Below, in pieces: positions 9,265 through 19,873 of a stretch of DNA of 45,085 nucleotides (its first letter is position 1; each line of letters opens with the position of its first letter). The stretch is from Protostelium mycophagum (Eukaryota; Evosea; Variosea; Protosteliida; Protosteliaceae), in NCBI GenBank assembly GCA_002081555.1, contig MZNV01002554.1, positions 1 to 45,085 of the forward strand, given 5' to 3'. Both the position numbers and the translations under genes were made by a program. The notes beneath the pieces were generated by a model. The model searched no databases and had not been told where the DNA came from. It saw nothing but the letters and a program-made list of their open reading frames with translations.

Positions 9265-12200
9265 ATGCACCGGGCGAACAACAGAGGCTTCAACTCTCCT
9301 GAAGGAGGACAAGGAGGATTATTTGATTTCCCTGTAGATGCCTCTGAACCAGATGAAGAGTTTCAAATACATGACCACCCATTTTTGCATGAATTGAGAG
9401 AGGATGATAAGAAGGAAGAAACACCAGGCACATTCTTCTCGAGGAGATCTTCTCGATTAGGCAGTCTAAGTGGAAGAGCTCCACCAAAGGACAGACCTAA
9501 TTTTCATGATATTCCAGAGACACCATTCAAAGAATCATTAAGACCTCTTTCACAGTGAGATGATTCATTTCATATATTGAAGGCTGGTTTGATTAATTTC
9601 TCGCAGACTAAGACATACAAAGTCAATGCCTAGACTTGCCCTCAGCACTTCTCACATTGATTTTGGTGAAGTCTCTTTTTCCCAACCTCAGACATTACTC
9701 TTAAAATTGAAAAACATACACGATCACATCATAGACGTGCGGACGCGTGTGCTCTGTCATCAAGAGAGAGTGCAGAGATCATGGCTCTTGTCTTCCATGC
9801 ATTCTTCAGATGATCACCGAGAATTTTCAATCGGTGCTGGGAAAGTCGAAGAAATCTCCGTGAAATTTCACGCACTAGAGTACAGGATGGAAGAAGGGAG
9901 GACTTCCTACCATGCCCAATTGGAGTTGATATGTACAAGTGTAGATGCCGTTGTAGAACAACATATTGTACAACTGGATGCTGTAGTGGGATACAGCCGT
10001 CTACAAGTCCCAAATTTCACACGCCAAATTATTTTTGCAGAGGTATTTTTCCATTTATTTTGTAACTATTTTGTTCACAGAAGAGCCACAACCTTTGCGA
10101 ACATCACGGTTACATACCGTGTTCTTTCGGTTTATACCGCGCCTTTAAAAATACTTTTAATATTTGTGCGTGATTTTCTGCCCGACCCTGATCTGGTCAG
10201 GATTTGAGGGAAAAGACGGTGCATCTCCGAAACTCCGGTTGCATCCCTATGGTGATACACACCCACACAGACTTGAGATATCTCGTTGTAGAGCCGTCCG
10301 AACTCACTGTACAGCCCCAGTCCCACGCTGCCCTCCGCCTGTACATTTCTCACTCCGATGAAACAAGTGAGTGTCGACGTGATGGTTTCATTCTGATAGG
10401 AAGATCATGAGGGGACACTGCAGATGACCATCGGAGAGGGAACCTCATATTTCATTCCTGTGCATCTACAACCTGTCAAATCTGACAATCTACAACACGC
10501 CAACAATGTACGACGTGCCAAAAAACAAACCGCCAAGCATGACAGATTACACTCCAAATCTGACAATCTACAACACGTCACCTCCGATCATGTACAATCA
10601 ACCACGATTGAGAATCTACAACCAGACGAGATCGAGAATCTACAACGGAATGTGAACGAATATCTACAACAGGCATCGCAAGTACGGAAGACCAAGAGTA
10701 AATCCTCCAGCAACACTTCAGAAATTGAAATTTCTGGGAAATCTACCAGAATAGATTTCAACCCCACTGCCATCTACAACACGATAATACAATACGATAG
10801 AATTGTCCAAGTGAGGATTTTATTCTTCAAAATCTTAAAAATAAATAATTCACTCAGATCGGCACATCGATGAACATGGAAGTGAGATTAAAAACACCAC
10901 ACAAAGGGGGTTGGGTTGTAGATGCTCGACTGAGAGATAAATCTGGTGCTTTTTACATCTTAAAGAACGATAAGCGAGATACACACGTGGCTGTTCGTGG
11001 AACAGAGGAGTACTTAGATTTAGGAGTGATGTTTACACCCCCTTCCCCCGGATATTTTTGCGGTGGGTTGTCTCGTTGTAGATATCGAAGTGAAAAATTA
11101 CAGGAATTTTAAAACTGAGTTACACACCTGACGGCAAGGAGACTATGTATAGAAAGGTGATTGTCGTTCAAATCATTAAATTTATCATTGTAGATCGTGG
11201 TGGAGGGTCATGGAGGAGTTGTAGATGTATCACTTCATCATAAAGTATCTGATGGCTCTCGTCTACAATTCATCCTGCGGAACGAAGGTGATATTTCAAT
11301 GAGATTTTATCGTTGTAGACACAGATTCACTTAGTAGGTGACCGAGCTGCCTTTGTGATTTGCAATGATCAAAATGTACAACCACCCCGCAGTGTTTTGA
11401 GACCAGGACACATCCAAGAATATTATCTCGAAAATTCTGGCGGGAAAAATATCACCTTCCAAACGGGCGATGAGGGTCTCCGGAAGTTCATACGTACGCA
11501 CCACTCCAGGCGCGTTGTAGACGAACAGACATCACTATTGAACGAATTTCACTTCCATTTTGTCGGTGAGAGCAGTCATGACCCCGCCGTACCGCACAAA
11601 TTGGACTTTCAGTCCCATCTACAATGGCATGGCTTATATGCCGCGCTGAAAGGTATTTCGTTTATTTGTGGAGAGTCTGCTGACAGCAAATTTAGATTCT
11701 ATAAACAACATCGTTGTCCAGGATGGAGATGAGATTGACCAAACCCAAACTTTTCCTCTTATTTTCAAAGAATATTGCGTGAATTTTCTGGAGACACCGG
11801 TTCAAAAGGTCAAGATTCACAAAAAGATGAAAGTTTATTTCTCTCAGGCGAGGCAGAAGACAATCAGGATCAACAACCGAACAAGTAAGATATACCATAT
11901 GTCCATCCTCCCAATCCAAGACCAACACGTACGTAATCATGACGTGATGATCGTTGGTGATGACGTCATCAGAACCACCCCAAGGCCTTTCGTGTTGATT
12001 CTGGGCCGTATAAAATCGAGGAAGACTGTGAAATTAAAATATTATTCACACCGCCTAACGAGGGGGTGTTCTTCCAGTATCTACAATGCGTCACAGAGGA
12101 GGGAATACGGATGATCTATTTATCCGGCTGTACACCCAACTATAAGCCGAGTAAGCCGTCATGTCTGATGACGTCATCATGACACTCCCAGGGAGACTTA

Positions 12201-12739
12201 CAAAAAGAAAAGAAAACGCGATCTACAGCGTTGTAGATACCGTAGATATGGGCAGGTGCTTCAACGGAACGAAATCATTGAGAAAGTTAAGAGTAGAAAA
12301 CACGACAGAAAAGACAGCAACCGTGCATGCATCCATATCATCAGCTGGCAGAAATTTTAGAGTGCCTCTGCCTGAATTCCAATTGTCCTCTAAGGGCTTT
12401 GTGATGCTTTTGATTGAGGTGATTTTCGAATGTGTATCTGTTCTCAAACTAAATCGGGACAGTTTTCATCTCAGATTTCGGGGGTACACGAAGGAGTTCT
12501 GGCACTAAAATCCCAAGGAAATCCTCCCGTTCTTGTATATTTGCACGCAGAATCGTTATAAATCGTATTTAAAAACTTTCTTATCTCATGTTTATGTTCT
12601 CTTTCGATTCGAGCGAAGGGAATTCCACACCGCCCTCTTCCTCGTCATGGTGACGTCATTCATCTGTCAAGATGTCAGACGTCAGACGTGTCATACGGAG
12701 ATAATTCCTACCTACAAGGTGTTTCTCAGCCGGACGTAA
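9265..12739 (+). CDS. Large multi-ASH/PapD-like domain protein, CEP192/SPD-2-like
   Basis: Exon 1 (from MHRANNRGFNSPEGG) is acidic and disordered. Exon 2 starts an ASH-type beta sandwich, RLALSTSHIDFGEVSFSQPQ, with later repeats at KTVHLRNSGCIPMVIHTHTD, VRLKTPHKGGWVVDARLRD, LSYTPDGKETMYRK and VDMGRCFNGTKSLRKLRVEN followed by ISSAGRNFRVP. Repeated ASH domains occur in centrosome and cilium proteins (CEP192/SPD-2, HYDIN, CFAP47); CEP192-like is my best guess, not proven. Around 10430-10790 a disordered, lysine-rich insertion holds seven in-frame ATCTACAAC copies, mostly read as NLQ. Many introns, including one of 41 nt at 11063-11103. The 3' end is uncertain: reading on gives a stop at 12737-12739, overlapping the opposing gene; one more splice would stop near 12702. 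Confidence 0.6.
10463..10785 (+). repeat. In-exon cluster of ATCTACAAC nonamers
   Basis: Seven copies of ATCTACAAC, all on the plus strand, fall within about 320 bp of one exon of the multi-ASH gene (near 10468, 10490, 10568, 10614, 10638, 10662 and 10772). Most are read as the residues NLQ in a degenerate repeat such as SDNLQHVTSD and IENLQPDEIENLQR. Spacing is irregular, so this is not a simple tandem array. Confidence 0.8.
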
Positions 12740-14916
12740 CGTTCTCGCCAGTACAAGGTCTGCCAGATGTCTGGCAACAGAGGCTCGTACGGCAACTTTC
12801 CTGTCTCCTCAGACACATGCGCGTCCCAATCAGAAGACAAACATCTGATCAGAGACAACTCCTCGTTTGACAGTCCTGCCCCCTGATATATAGAGATCAA
12901 CTGCTCGATCGTGATTTGCCCATCAGTCGAAACTTGTTCCAAATCGGACCTGGCTGTGTCAGTGCTTTATAAAATAGGGCGAATTTAAATTGAATTTGTC
13001 TACTTGATCTTTGCGTGGAAATCAGCTTGGTTCAAGCCGTGGATCTGCATTTCTGCTTGTAATTTAGGGTGATCCAATTTCTTCAGCCGCCGTTGTGCGG
13101 CGTCTTGATCGAAATGGTCAGAAAGCCTTGATGCCAAAGCTCCGACTTGTTCTTTGTATCTGATTTTGCCGTTTTCCTGCAATCTTGAGGAAACCGACTT
13201 TTATTACTGTACATACCAAAGTAAGCGCGGAGACGACATTCATGATTTGATATTGCGTCAGGCCAAAATTGCACGACCTCAAGAAATCTTGAAGCTCAGA
13301 GAGCTCCATCTCTTCGTGTTTTTGTTTTTGGTCCGAAAACAATTTCTGAATATGATCCATCCACGCAACCTTCGTGCGATTCTGAAAATACGAGGTTAAA
13401 TCGGAATATTCGAAGAGGACCCACATTTTCAAGGAGCGTGCTGCTTTCTAAATTATTTATGATCCTCCAACACATTGAAATTAATTCGTCGCCAAACACG
13501 GTGCTTCCCGTCTCGTCCATCTGCAAACAGCACATCGTGGCGTTGACTTCCTGCATGAATGAACAATTGATCTTGAAATATATTTCACCTTCGATGTGAA
13601 GCCCACAGAAGAAGTCTCCAAGAGTTTCTTGCAGGAATACCGACTCAAAACATTGTCGGTCTTTAGCCAATCCGAAGCTGATTTAATTTAGTTCAATATA
13701 TGATCTGACAACACTGATTACTGGATTTTCACATAATATAAAATATATAATTCTTACATGCTTTCCTGTGTGATTGTACCATTAATTCCTTCAGTTCCTC
13801 TTTATTCAAGAGCCTGACGATGCACCCGGTACTGAATTGGTACTGATGAAATGAATACTACACATAAATACTGACGAATAAACTCACAAATTTGTGGTGA
13901 AATTGAACCGCCAGACTGGCGGCATTTTTGGCAAATCTTTGGTAGAAGACCATTCCCTTTCCGTTTTGGTCCGACTCGGCCAGCAGCCGCAGCACTTGCA
14001 ACTCCTCCAGCTTAGACGGCGACCACGACTCACTGTTCTCCACCACCTCATCATGTCATCACATGATCCCCACCCATCAACCCACCTTCTTAATTATTAA
14101 ATGATTCAAGAAGCCACTATCGGCTGTATCTTCTAGTTTGAATGTTTGTAATAATTTTTCCATCACTGATGTGGTCTCTGCTTGATGCAAAACTTGGAAT
14201 TCTGCAGGGGATATCAGTGGTGTCAGACGGACAGGAGCTCTTGGTGTCGTGTCTGGTCCTTCGCGTGGCGAATCCTGAATTATTTAGATTTAAATTTGAA
14301 AAAATGACAGACTTTGGATCGAGGAGTGAGCGTCTTTGGCATACTCTTAGGTGACATCTGTAGGTCAGATATTTGTCTCATAGAGGCTGATCGCAAAGGC
14401 GGCAGTTTCACTGTCTTCCTGACCGCAATGGCGTTCAGGTCTGGAGGCTTTAGAGAATCACATGATAAGACCTGACTCACCATTCCTCTTTAATGATGGT
14501 GCTCTCGCACGAACACCATTCAGAGGACTCAACGACATGGGTCTCATCTGTGGTTGTGGAAGATCGTCTGCCTCTTTCTTCTCAGGTGATTCTGCTTTAG
14601 CAGGTCCACATTGGCTTGTATTTTCCCTTTCATTTTTACTCTCCTTGTCTGGCTCTGCAGTTGGTTCGTCTGTTTTTTTTAATAATGGCGAACATCACAT
14701 CCACATTTTTTCACCTTTGACATCATCACTTGTCTTCTCTGTTTCTGTTGCTGGTTTTGTGTCTTCTACTGGTACCGGCTGTTCAGGTGTCTCATCTTGT
14801 TTCGATCGTCCATCTCCAGATGAAGCTTCATCTGTGTTCGCAGTGTCGATCTCTTTCTTTCTTTCTGGGGGGTCACCCAAAGGCGCCACCGCATTGCGAC
14901 TGCTGCCGCAACCCAT
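12712..14916 (-). CDS. N-myristoylated protein with degenerate EF-hand repeats
   Basis: The start MGCGSSRNAV is a classic N-myristoylation plus palmitoylation signal, so a membrane-anchored protein is inferred. Residues up to about 150 are acidic and disordered (PVPVEDTKPATETEK). The C-terminal half has EF-hand-like pairs: LLAESDQNGKGMVFYQRFAK, LRSCNFGLTQYQIM with ENGKIRYKEQVG, and STDGQITIEQLISIYQGAG. Loop positions 1, 3 and 6 are partly kept but the final Glu is missing in the first, so calcium binding may be weak. About eight exons; the first covers 14916 to about 14710. The stop (TAG at 12712-12714) overlaps or abuts the convergent multi-ASH gene. The start lies 160 bp from that of a divergent gene whose product also begins MGC. 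I do not recognise a named orthologue. Confidence 0.65.
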
Positions 14917-15076
14917 GTGAGCCTTTTATAATTTTATAGTGGTTGGATACGGTCAGTATAGAGGCGAAAAGATCCAGCTTTCGATCCCAGCGTATGCGGC
15001 AAAAATAGTCTTTCGGTCAGAAGAAAAACAAACCGAAATCGGTGGCGAGAACACAAACACAGACATCACATAAGAT
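14917..15076. promoter_or_regulatory. Divergent promoter between two MGC-start genes
   Basis: This 160-bp gap separates start codons of two genes pointing away from each other, both encoding N-terminal MGC acylation signals. It must hold both promoters. No strong box is recognisable; the sequence near 15001-15060 is A-rich with CGAAATCGG. Confidence 0.5.
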
Positions 15077-15464
15077 ATGGGGTGTGCGAGCGGCAAAGAG
15101 GAAGCGCCTCCACCGAGAACTCAGGCTCCTCTAGGTCCGCCTACCGCAAGGGTTCGTCATTTTCAATCCATTAAATTCATCCTCTAAATCGGTCCAGGCG
15201 CCTCCTCCAGCAGATACACCCGAGGTGATAGAGAGGAAGAGAAGAGAAGCGGTTGAAGCGAAAAAATGGGAGCAGGAGGCAAAGAGGGTGGGACCTCCTC
15301 AACCAACAGTCCCCGATCTACCACCAGGAGCCAACGAAGAGCAGTATAAGAAGTATATGATCGACAAATTCGAATATGAAGCATGGGAAAACAAAATCAT
15401 CCTCTTAGGCAGGAAACTGCGGAAAGAACATGAGGAAGCATCGAGACAAGGACATGCATTCTAG
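15077..15464 (+). CDS. Small acylated coiled-coil protein, unknown
   Basis: Two exons, 15077-15151 and 15198-15464, give 113 residues. The start MGCASGKEEAPPP fits N-myristoylation (Gly2) and palmitoylation (Cys3). A proline-rich segment is followed by a charged helix, EVIERKRREAVEAKKWEQEA, and a second helix, YKKYMIDKFEYEAWENKI, ending RKEHEEASRQGHAF. It has no enzyme motif. With the divergent MGCGSS gene it may form a co-expressed pair at a membrane; that is inference from layout only. Confidence 0.65.
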
Positions 15465-15499
15465 GTATTATAAATGGAGATGTAGAAAGTCGTAACGAA

Positions 15500-18400
15500 T
15501 CAGACGTCTTTATTAGAGGTCGTTCCAGCGGCGGAATGGCTCTGGCGCTTTTGTTGTATGCGATTGAGTGTCTTCTGTGCAGCGTCTGTGATGCGAGTAC
15601 CTGTGGGTGTCAGCTTCCATTCTGTTGAACGTCTAATGACATCAAGTCACTCTGGAGATACATGTCAACGTCTTCACAACACTGGAGGATGCAAATGGAA
15701 ACTTGTATGATGTCTAACCTGGCCCAAAGATGAGATCCACTCCTCTATCATGAAGGAATTGGTAATCTTGTTCTGGTATTACTCCACCGCAGATCAACAC
15801 AATGTCCTCTCTTCCCATCTCTTTCAACAATCTCGCCACCTGCATTCCTCATCAACTTATAGACAACAGAGGTCCTCTTCTATTGTTGCTCATCACCACC
15901 TCTATGCCATGTCTATACCGCATGTCCCATGCTTCATCTGCGGCTCTGCCGCAACTCCACAGAAAAATGTCAAGATTTTTGTACCTCTGGGACCAATGAT
16001 TTGTGCCCTGCAGCAAGGGAGGAAGCCCCGAGTGCGTGTACATCGGCGTCTATAGCTTGTTGTACAACCTTGTCGACGTCAGTTTCATCAGAATGAAAAT
16101 GTACACCTCTTCTGGGGTGGAGAACAACGGTCCGATATCACAGTCGAACCCCAGATCTGAAAATCCACTCGCAATCACCTACACCACTTCAACATCTCCC
16201 CCCGGCTATTTTTCGAATTCGAAACTTGCACAGAATTTCTTCGTAATTTCCACAGAATCTCTATGAAATTTCTTTGAAATTTCCATGAAATTTCAGACCT
16301 TCGCGCCTCTGTCATGACCGTCTTGTCCTAACTTTGCGATCATGATGCGTGGTGGCCTTCCTTCTGTCTCGGAGAATGCAGATACTTCCTTTAAGACATC
16401 CTCCAGGTCGTTGTTGGCGGTATATGCTGATTTATAGGCCCCTTTGATCAAGCTATATGTTGGCTTGTACCTGTTTTATTAACCTCGAATTCTTTTTTTT
16501 AGATTTTAAAAAAATTTTTGTGGAAGATTTTTTTTTGTGAAAGATTTTTTGTGAAGACTTCTTTTTAAATTGTCACCATTTTGAATGAATTTGTGATTTT
16601 TGAAGATCTACAACGATGTTTACCTTCCGTATATTTTTTCTAGAGCATCGGAGATTTCACCGACTGTACATCTGTCCCTCGCTGCCTGGATGGAAAGTTC
16701 CAGTAAATTTCCGTTGCCGCTTCTGGCAGCTTCCGTGAGTGCCGCCAGATCCTTATCTACAACGGCTTGGTCACGTGACGCGCGGATCTTGTCCAATCTG
16801 CGAATCTGCGCGAGGCGCACGAGGTCGTTATCTATGGCCCTGATCTCGAGCTTGTCCTCTTTTTCAAGCCTGTATTTATTCACTCCCACGATGACCTATT
16901 TTTAGATCAATTATTTAATATCACGAATTTTTATATTTTTGGGATTTGGAAAGGTTTGGGAAAATTCAAAAAAGATAAAATGAATTTAATTACAGAAAAA
17001 AGAATTTTTGTGAAATGATTTTTTATTTTGGAATTTGTAGCAATATATCGGAAAATAGGTATAAATGAGATAAAATGAATTTAATTTCAGAAAAAGAATA
17101 TCTATGAAAATGAATAAGCGATCATTTTTATTTATTGCAAAAATTTTAAAGTTTAAAAAATTAATAATCCAAATCAGTATTTCAGAAAATTTTTTGTGAT
17201 AAGATCCTACTTCTTCCTTTGAATCGATCTTTGCTTGTCTCTTCGCTGCAGATTCTTCGATTTTTCTCTTCGGCAAACCCTCAGCCACCGCTTTAGCCAT
17301 ACCTCCCATGCTCTCAACCTGAGATATCATGAATACGATGTCACAACTACGCCTCAATGCGTGTACAAATGATTTATCTTTTAGTATTACGATATTAGGG
17401 TTTGTCAAGACGATTTCATTTTACATCATTTAATCCAAGACTAACTATACAAAAAAATCACAAAAAATCACCTCCTCAATGATGGCTCTGGCCTCTTCTA
17501 CGAGCTTGTCTGTTAGAGCTTCTATCGCGTAAGAACCGGCCCACGGGTCCACAATCTTGGGCAGCCCGCTCTCTTCTTGTAAGATGAGCTGAGTGTTCCT
17601 CGCAATTCTGGCACTAAACTCTGTGGGAAGACCGACGGCCTCGTCTAACGCGTTTGTGTGGAGACTCTGTGTGCCACCTGTATTTTTTTAGTGGATGTTT
17701 GTGGAGTTTTTATTGAGATGTACCAAGATGGAGCAAACACAAATCCTTTGTTGCAAAAGTAATTTGAAATAAAAATAACTCACCCAAAGTGGCGGCCATT
17801 GCCTCTACCGTGGTTCTGATCACGTTATTGAAGGGGTCTTGTTCCGTTAAGGACCATCCTGATGTTTGACAGTGAGTCCTCAGCAACAAACTCTTCTCCG
17901 ATTTCGGCTGGAATTTCTCCTTGACGTAATGTGCCCAGAGTCTTCTTGCCGCCCTCAGTTTGGAAATTTCCATGTAAAAATTCATTCCAATACCAAAGAA
18001 GAATGAAAATCTGGATATGTCAGTATGATATCATCTATCCAAGCAGCAGAGCCAAAATATTACAAACGTTAAGATTTCACATGCACGCACAAGCAATGAA
18101 AAAGTTGTAACACTCACCTGGGCGCGATCTCATCTACACTGACTCCAGCTTTGAGACCAGATCTGACGTATTCAAGTCCGTCCGCGATGGTGAAACCCAG
18201 CTCCAACACCGCGTTGGCACCGGCCTCCTGCATGTGGTACCCACTGATGGATATAGAGTTGTATTTGGGCATGTGCTTGGAAGTATAACCCATAATATCA
18301 GAAATAATTTTCATGGAGGGTTCTGGTGGGTAGATGAAGGTGTTACGAACCTTTGAATAGTTGAGTTTTTTTGGTTTTTGGGGTTGTTTTTATCTCGGTG

Positions 18401-19399
18401 AATATTAAAAAGATATCTTGACGAGATTACCATGAACTCCTTCAAGATATCATTTTGGATGGTACCGGCCAACTCCTTCTGCTTGACGCCTTGCTCTTCA
18501 GCAGCCACAACATACATAGCCAGCACAGGTAACACCGCTCCGTTCATTGTCATGGAGACAGATACCTGTACACCATTGTCATCTTTAATAAATTCCAAAC
18601 AAAAAATCTTTTAATATATTTCCTGCAGAATTTGGGAAAAAAAATATATAATATAAATGTTTTTGGGACTGTGTGCACCTGTCCCATGGGAATACTGTCG
18701 AATAAAATCTTCATGTCCTCCACTGAATCAATGGCGACACCGGCCATTCCGACATCTCCTTTCACTCTGGGATGATTGGAATCGTATCCTCTATGTGTGG
18801 CCAGATCAAAAGCGACAGAAAGTCCTTTCTGACCTGCCTTCAGCGCGGCTTTGTAGAAGGCATTAGACTCTTCTGCAGTACTGAAACCTGTTCTACATTA
18901 GAACCAGACAGCGAAGGGATTGGAGGAAAAACAGATTCTGAGAACAGGTACCTGCATATTGACGAATCGTCCAAGGTCTATGTGTGTACATAGTGGCATA
19001 CGGTCCTCTTGTGTAGGGAAATTTTCCAGGTAATTCATTCTCTAAGCCTTTTGGAAGATCGTGCGCAGTGTACAGTGGTTTGATATCAATACCCTGTTGT
19101 CATCAGCACCTAGACAAGTTTGTTGTGAAAGTTGATGATTCAACGTAATCCTAGATTTCAATCATGCCATATGACATATCTTGGACAGTCACCTCTCCTG
19201 TTCTCCAGATGAGGGTGTCTAAATCTGTTCCTTTGAGTTCTTTTGTGGCCATCTTCTTCCAATCCTCATATAGAGGGTTTGTCGTCTCTGTGCTGAAATG
19301 ACGGCGAAATGATGTATGTCCTCCATTCTGAAACGAACGTTGATTCTGTTGTGTCCTCTTAATTGACTTCTGTCCACCCGCCAACAGAGCTCTCATCAT
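15500..19399 (-). CDS. Methylmalonyl-CoA mutase, mitochondrial
   Basis: It isomerises (R)-methylmalonyl-CoA to succinyl-CoA with adenosylcobalamin, the last step of propionate catabolism. The N-terminus ([20 protein letters not shown], then RRHFST) looks like a cleavable mitochondrial presequence, followed by [17 protein letters not shown]. Catalytic-domain pieces include [79 protein letters not shown] and [20 protein letters not shown]. The C-terminal B12 domain has the base-off motif in [15 protein letters not shown], with the cobalt-binding His, then [12 protein letters not shown] and [15 protein letters not shown]. Stop is near 15500-15502. About ten introns, one holding three GAAATTTC units at 16265-16294. 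Identification is secure; exon edges are approximate. Confidence 0.93.
15939..15953. repeat. TGCGGCTCTGCCGCA hairpin
   Basis: Perfect six-base-pair stem with a TCT loop, in an intron or exon edge of the mutase gene. The exact 15-mer recurs at 24641-24655, and near matches occur at about 2612, 20438, 24752, 31000 and, inverted, 31690. Confidence 0.85.
16265..16294. repeat. Period-11 GAAATTTC array in an intron
   Basis: GAAATTTC occurs at 16265, 16276 and 16287, exactly 11 bp apart, inside an intron of the methylmalonyl-CoA mutase gene. The core is a perfect 8-bp palindrome and the three spacer bases vary. Confidence 0.9.
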
Positions 19400-19873
19400 C
19401 TTCGGGCCTGCTTCGGAAAATTAACTTTTCTGACTTTGTAAATTTTCCCTCAGACTTCAGCCGAGATATCTCAACTCCGACAGTGCAACTCGAAGATGTG
19501 ATCAGGTTTCTACAGTCAGTTGGTCCTCTGGCTGTCCGATATAGCATATTACTTTTGCTTTTACAACAAAGTCAAGGTTCTACTGATTTTCTTTTTCTTT
19601 GCAAAAAATATCCAAGAATAAAATGTGATACGGAAATTGGTTAATCTGGTGTTCCTCCGTGCAATAGAATGACGAACGGAAATAGGGTCTCTGGTTGACC
19701 CCAAAACCCCAAATTCAAAGCGAAATTAGTCTTTAAATACTTCATAAACTCCAACAAATATATTCCGATCAGTCCTGGCTAAGAGAACTGCCTGCACCTA
19801 TGAGAAAGCGATGAAATCCTTTTTTCACGAGAATTACAGTGACCAACACAATACGAAAACATCCAATTCGAGT
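19400..19873. other. Gap between the mutase start and the MYSM1-like gene end
   Basis: It contains the promoter of the mutase and the 3' flank of the DUB gene. A plus-strand frame from inside the mutase first exon to 19644 stays open (TVQLEDVIRFLQSVGPLAVR) and looks weakly protein-like, but it has no intergenic start codon, splice support or known domain. I do not call a gene here. Confidence 0.35.

Noticed and set aside
11063-11081. A 19-nt intron ending GTTGTAG in the multi-ASH gene
   Set aside because: The 41-nt intron to 11103 gives LSYTPDGKETMYRK in frame, while the shorter one soon meets a stop.
14960-15000. Possible tRNA B-box near TTCGATCCCAGC
   Set aside because: No matching acceptor, D or anticodon arm can be folded around it.
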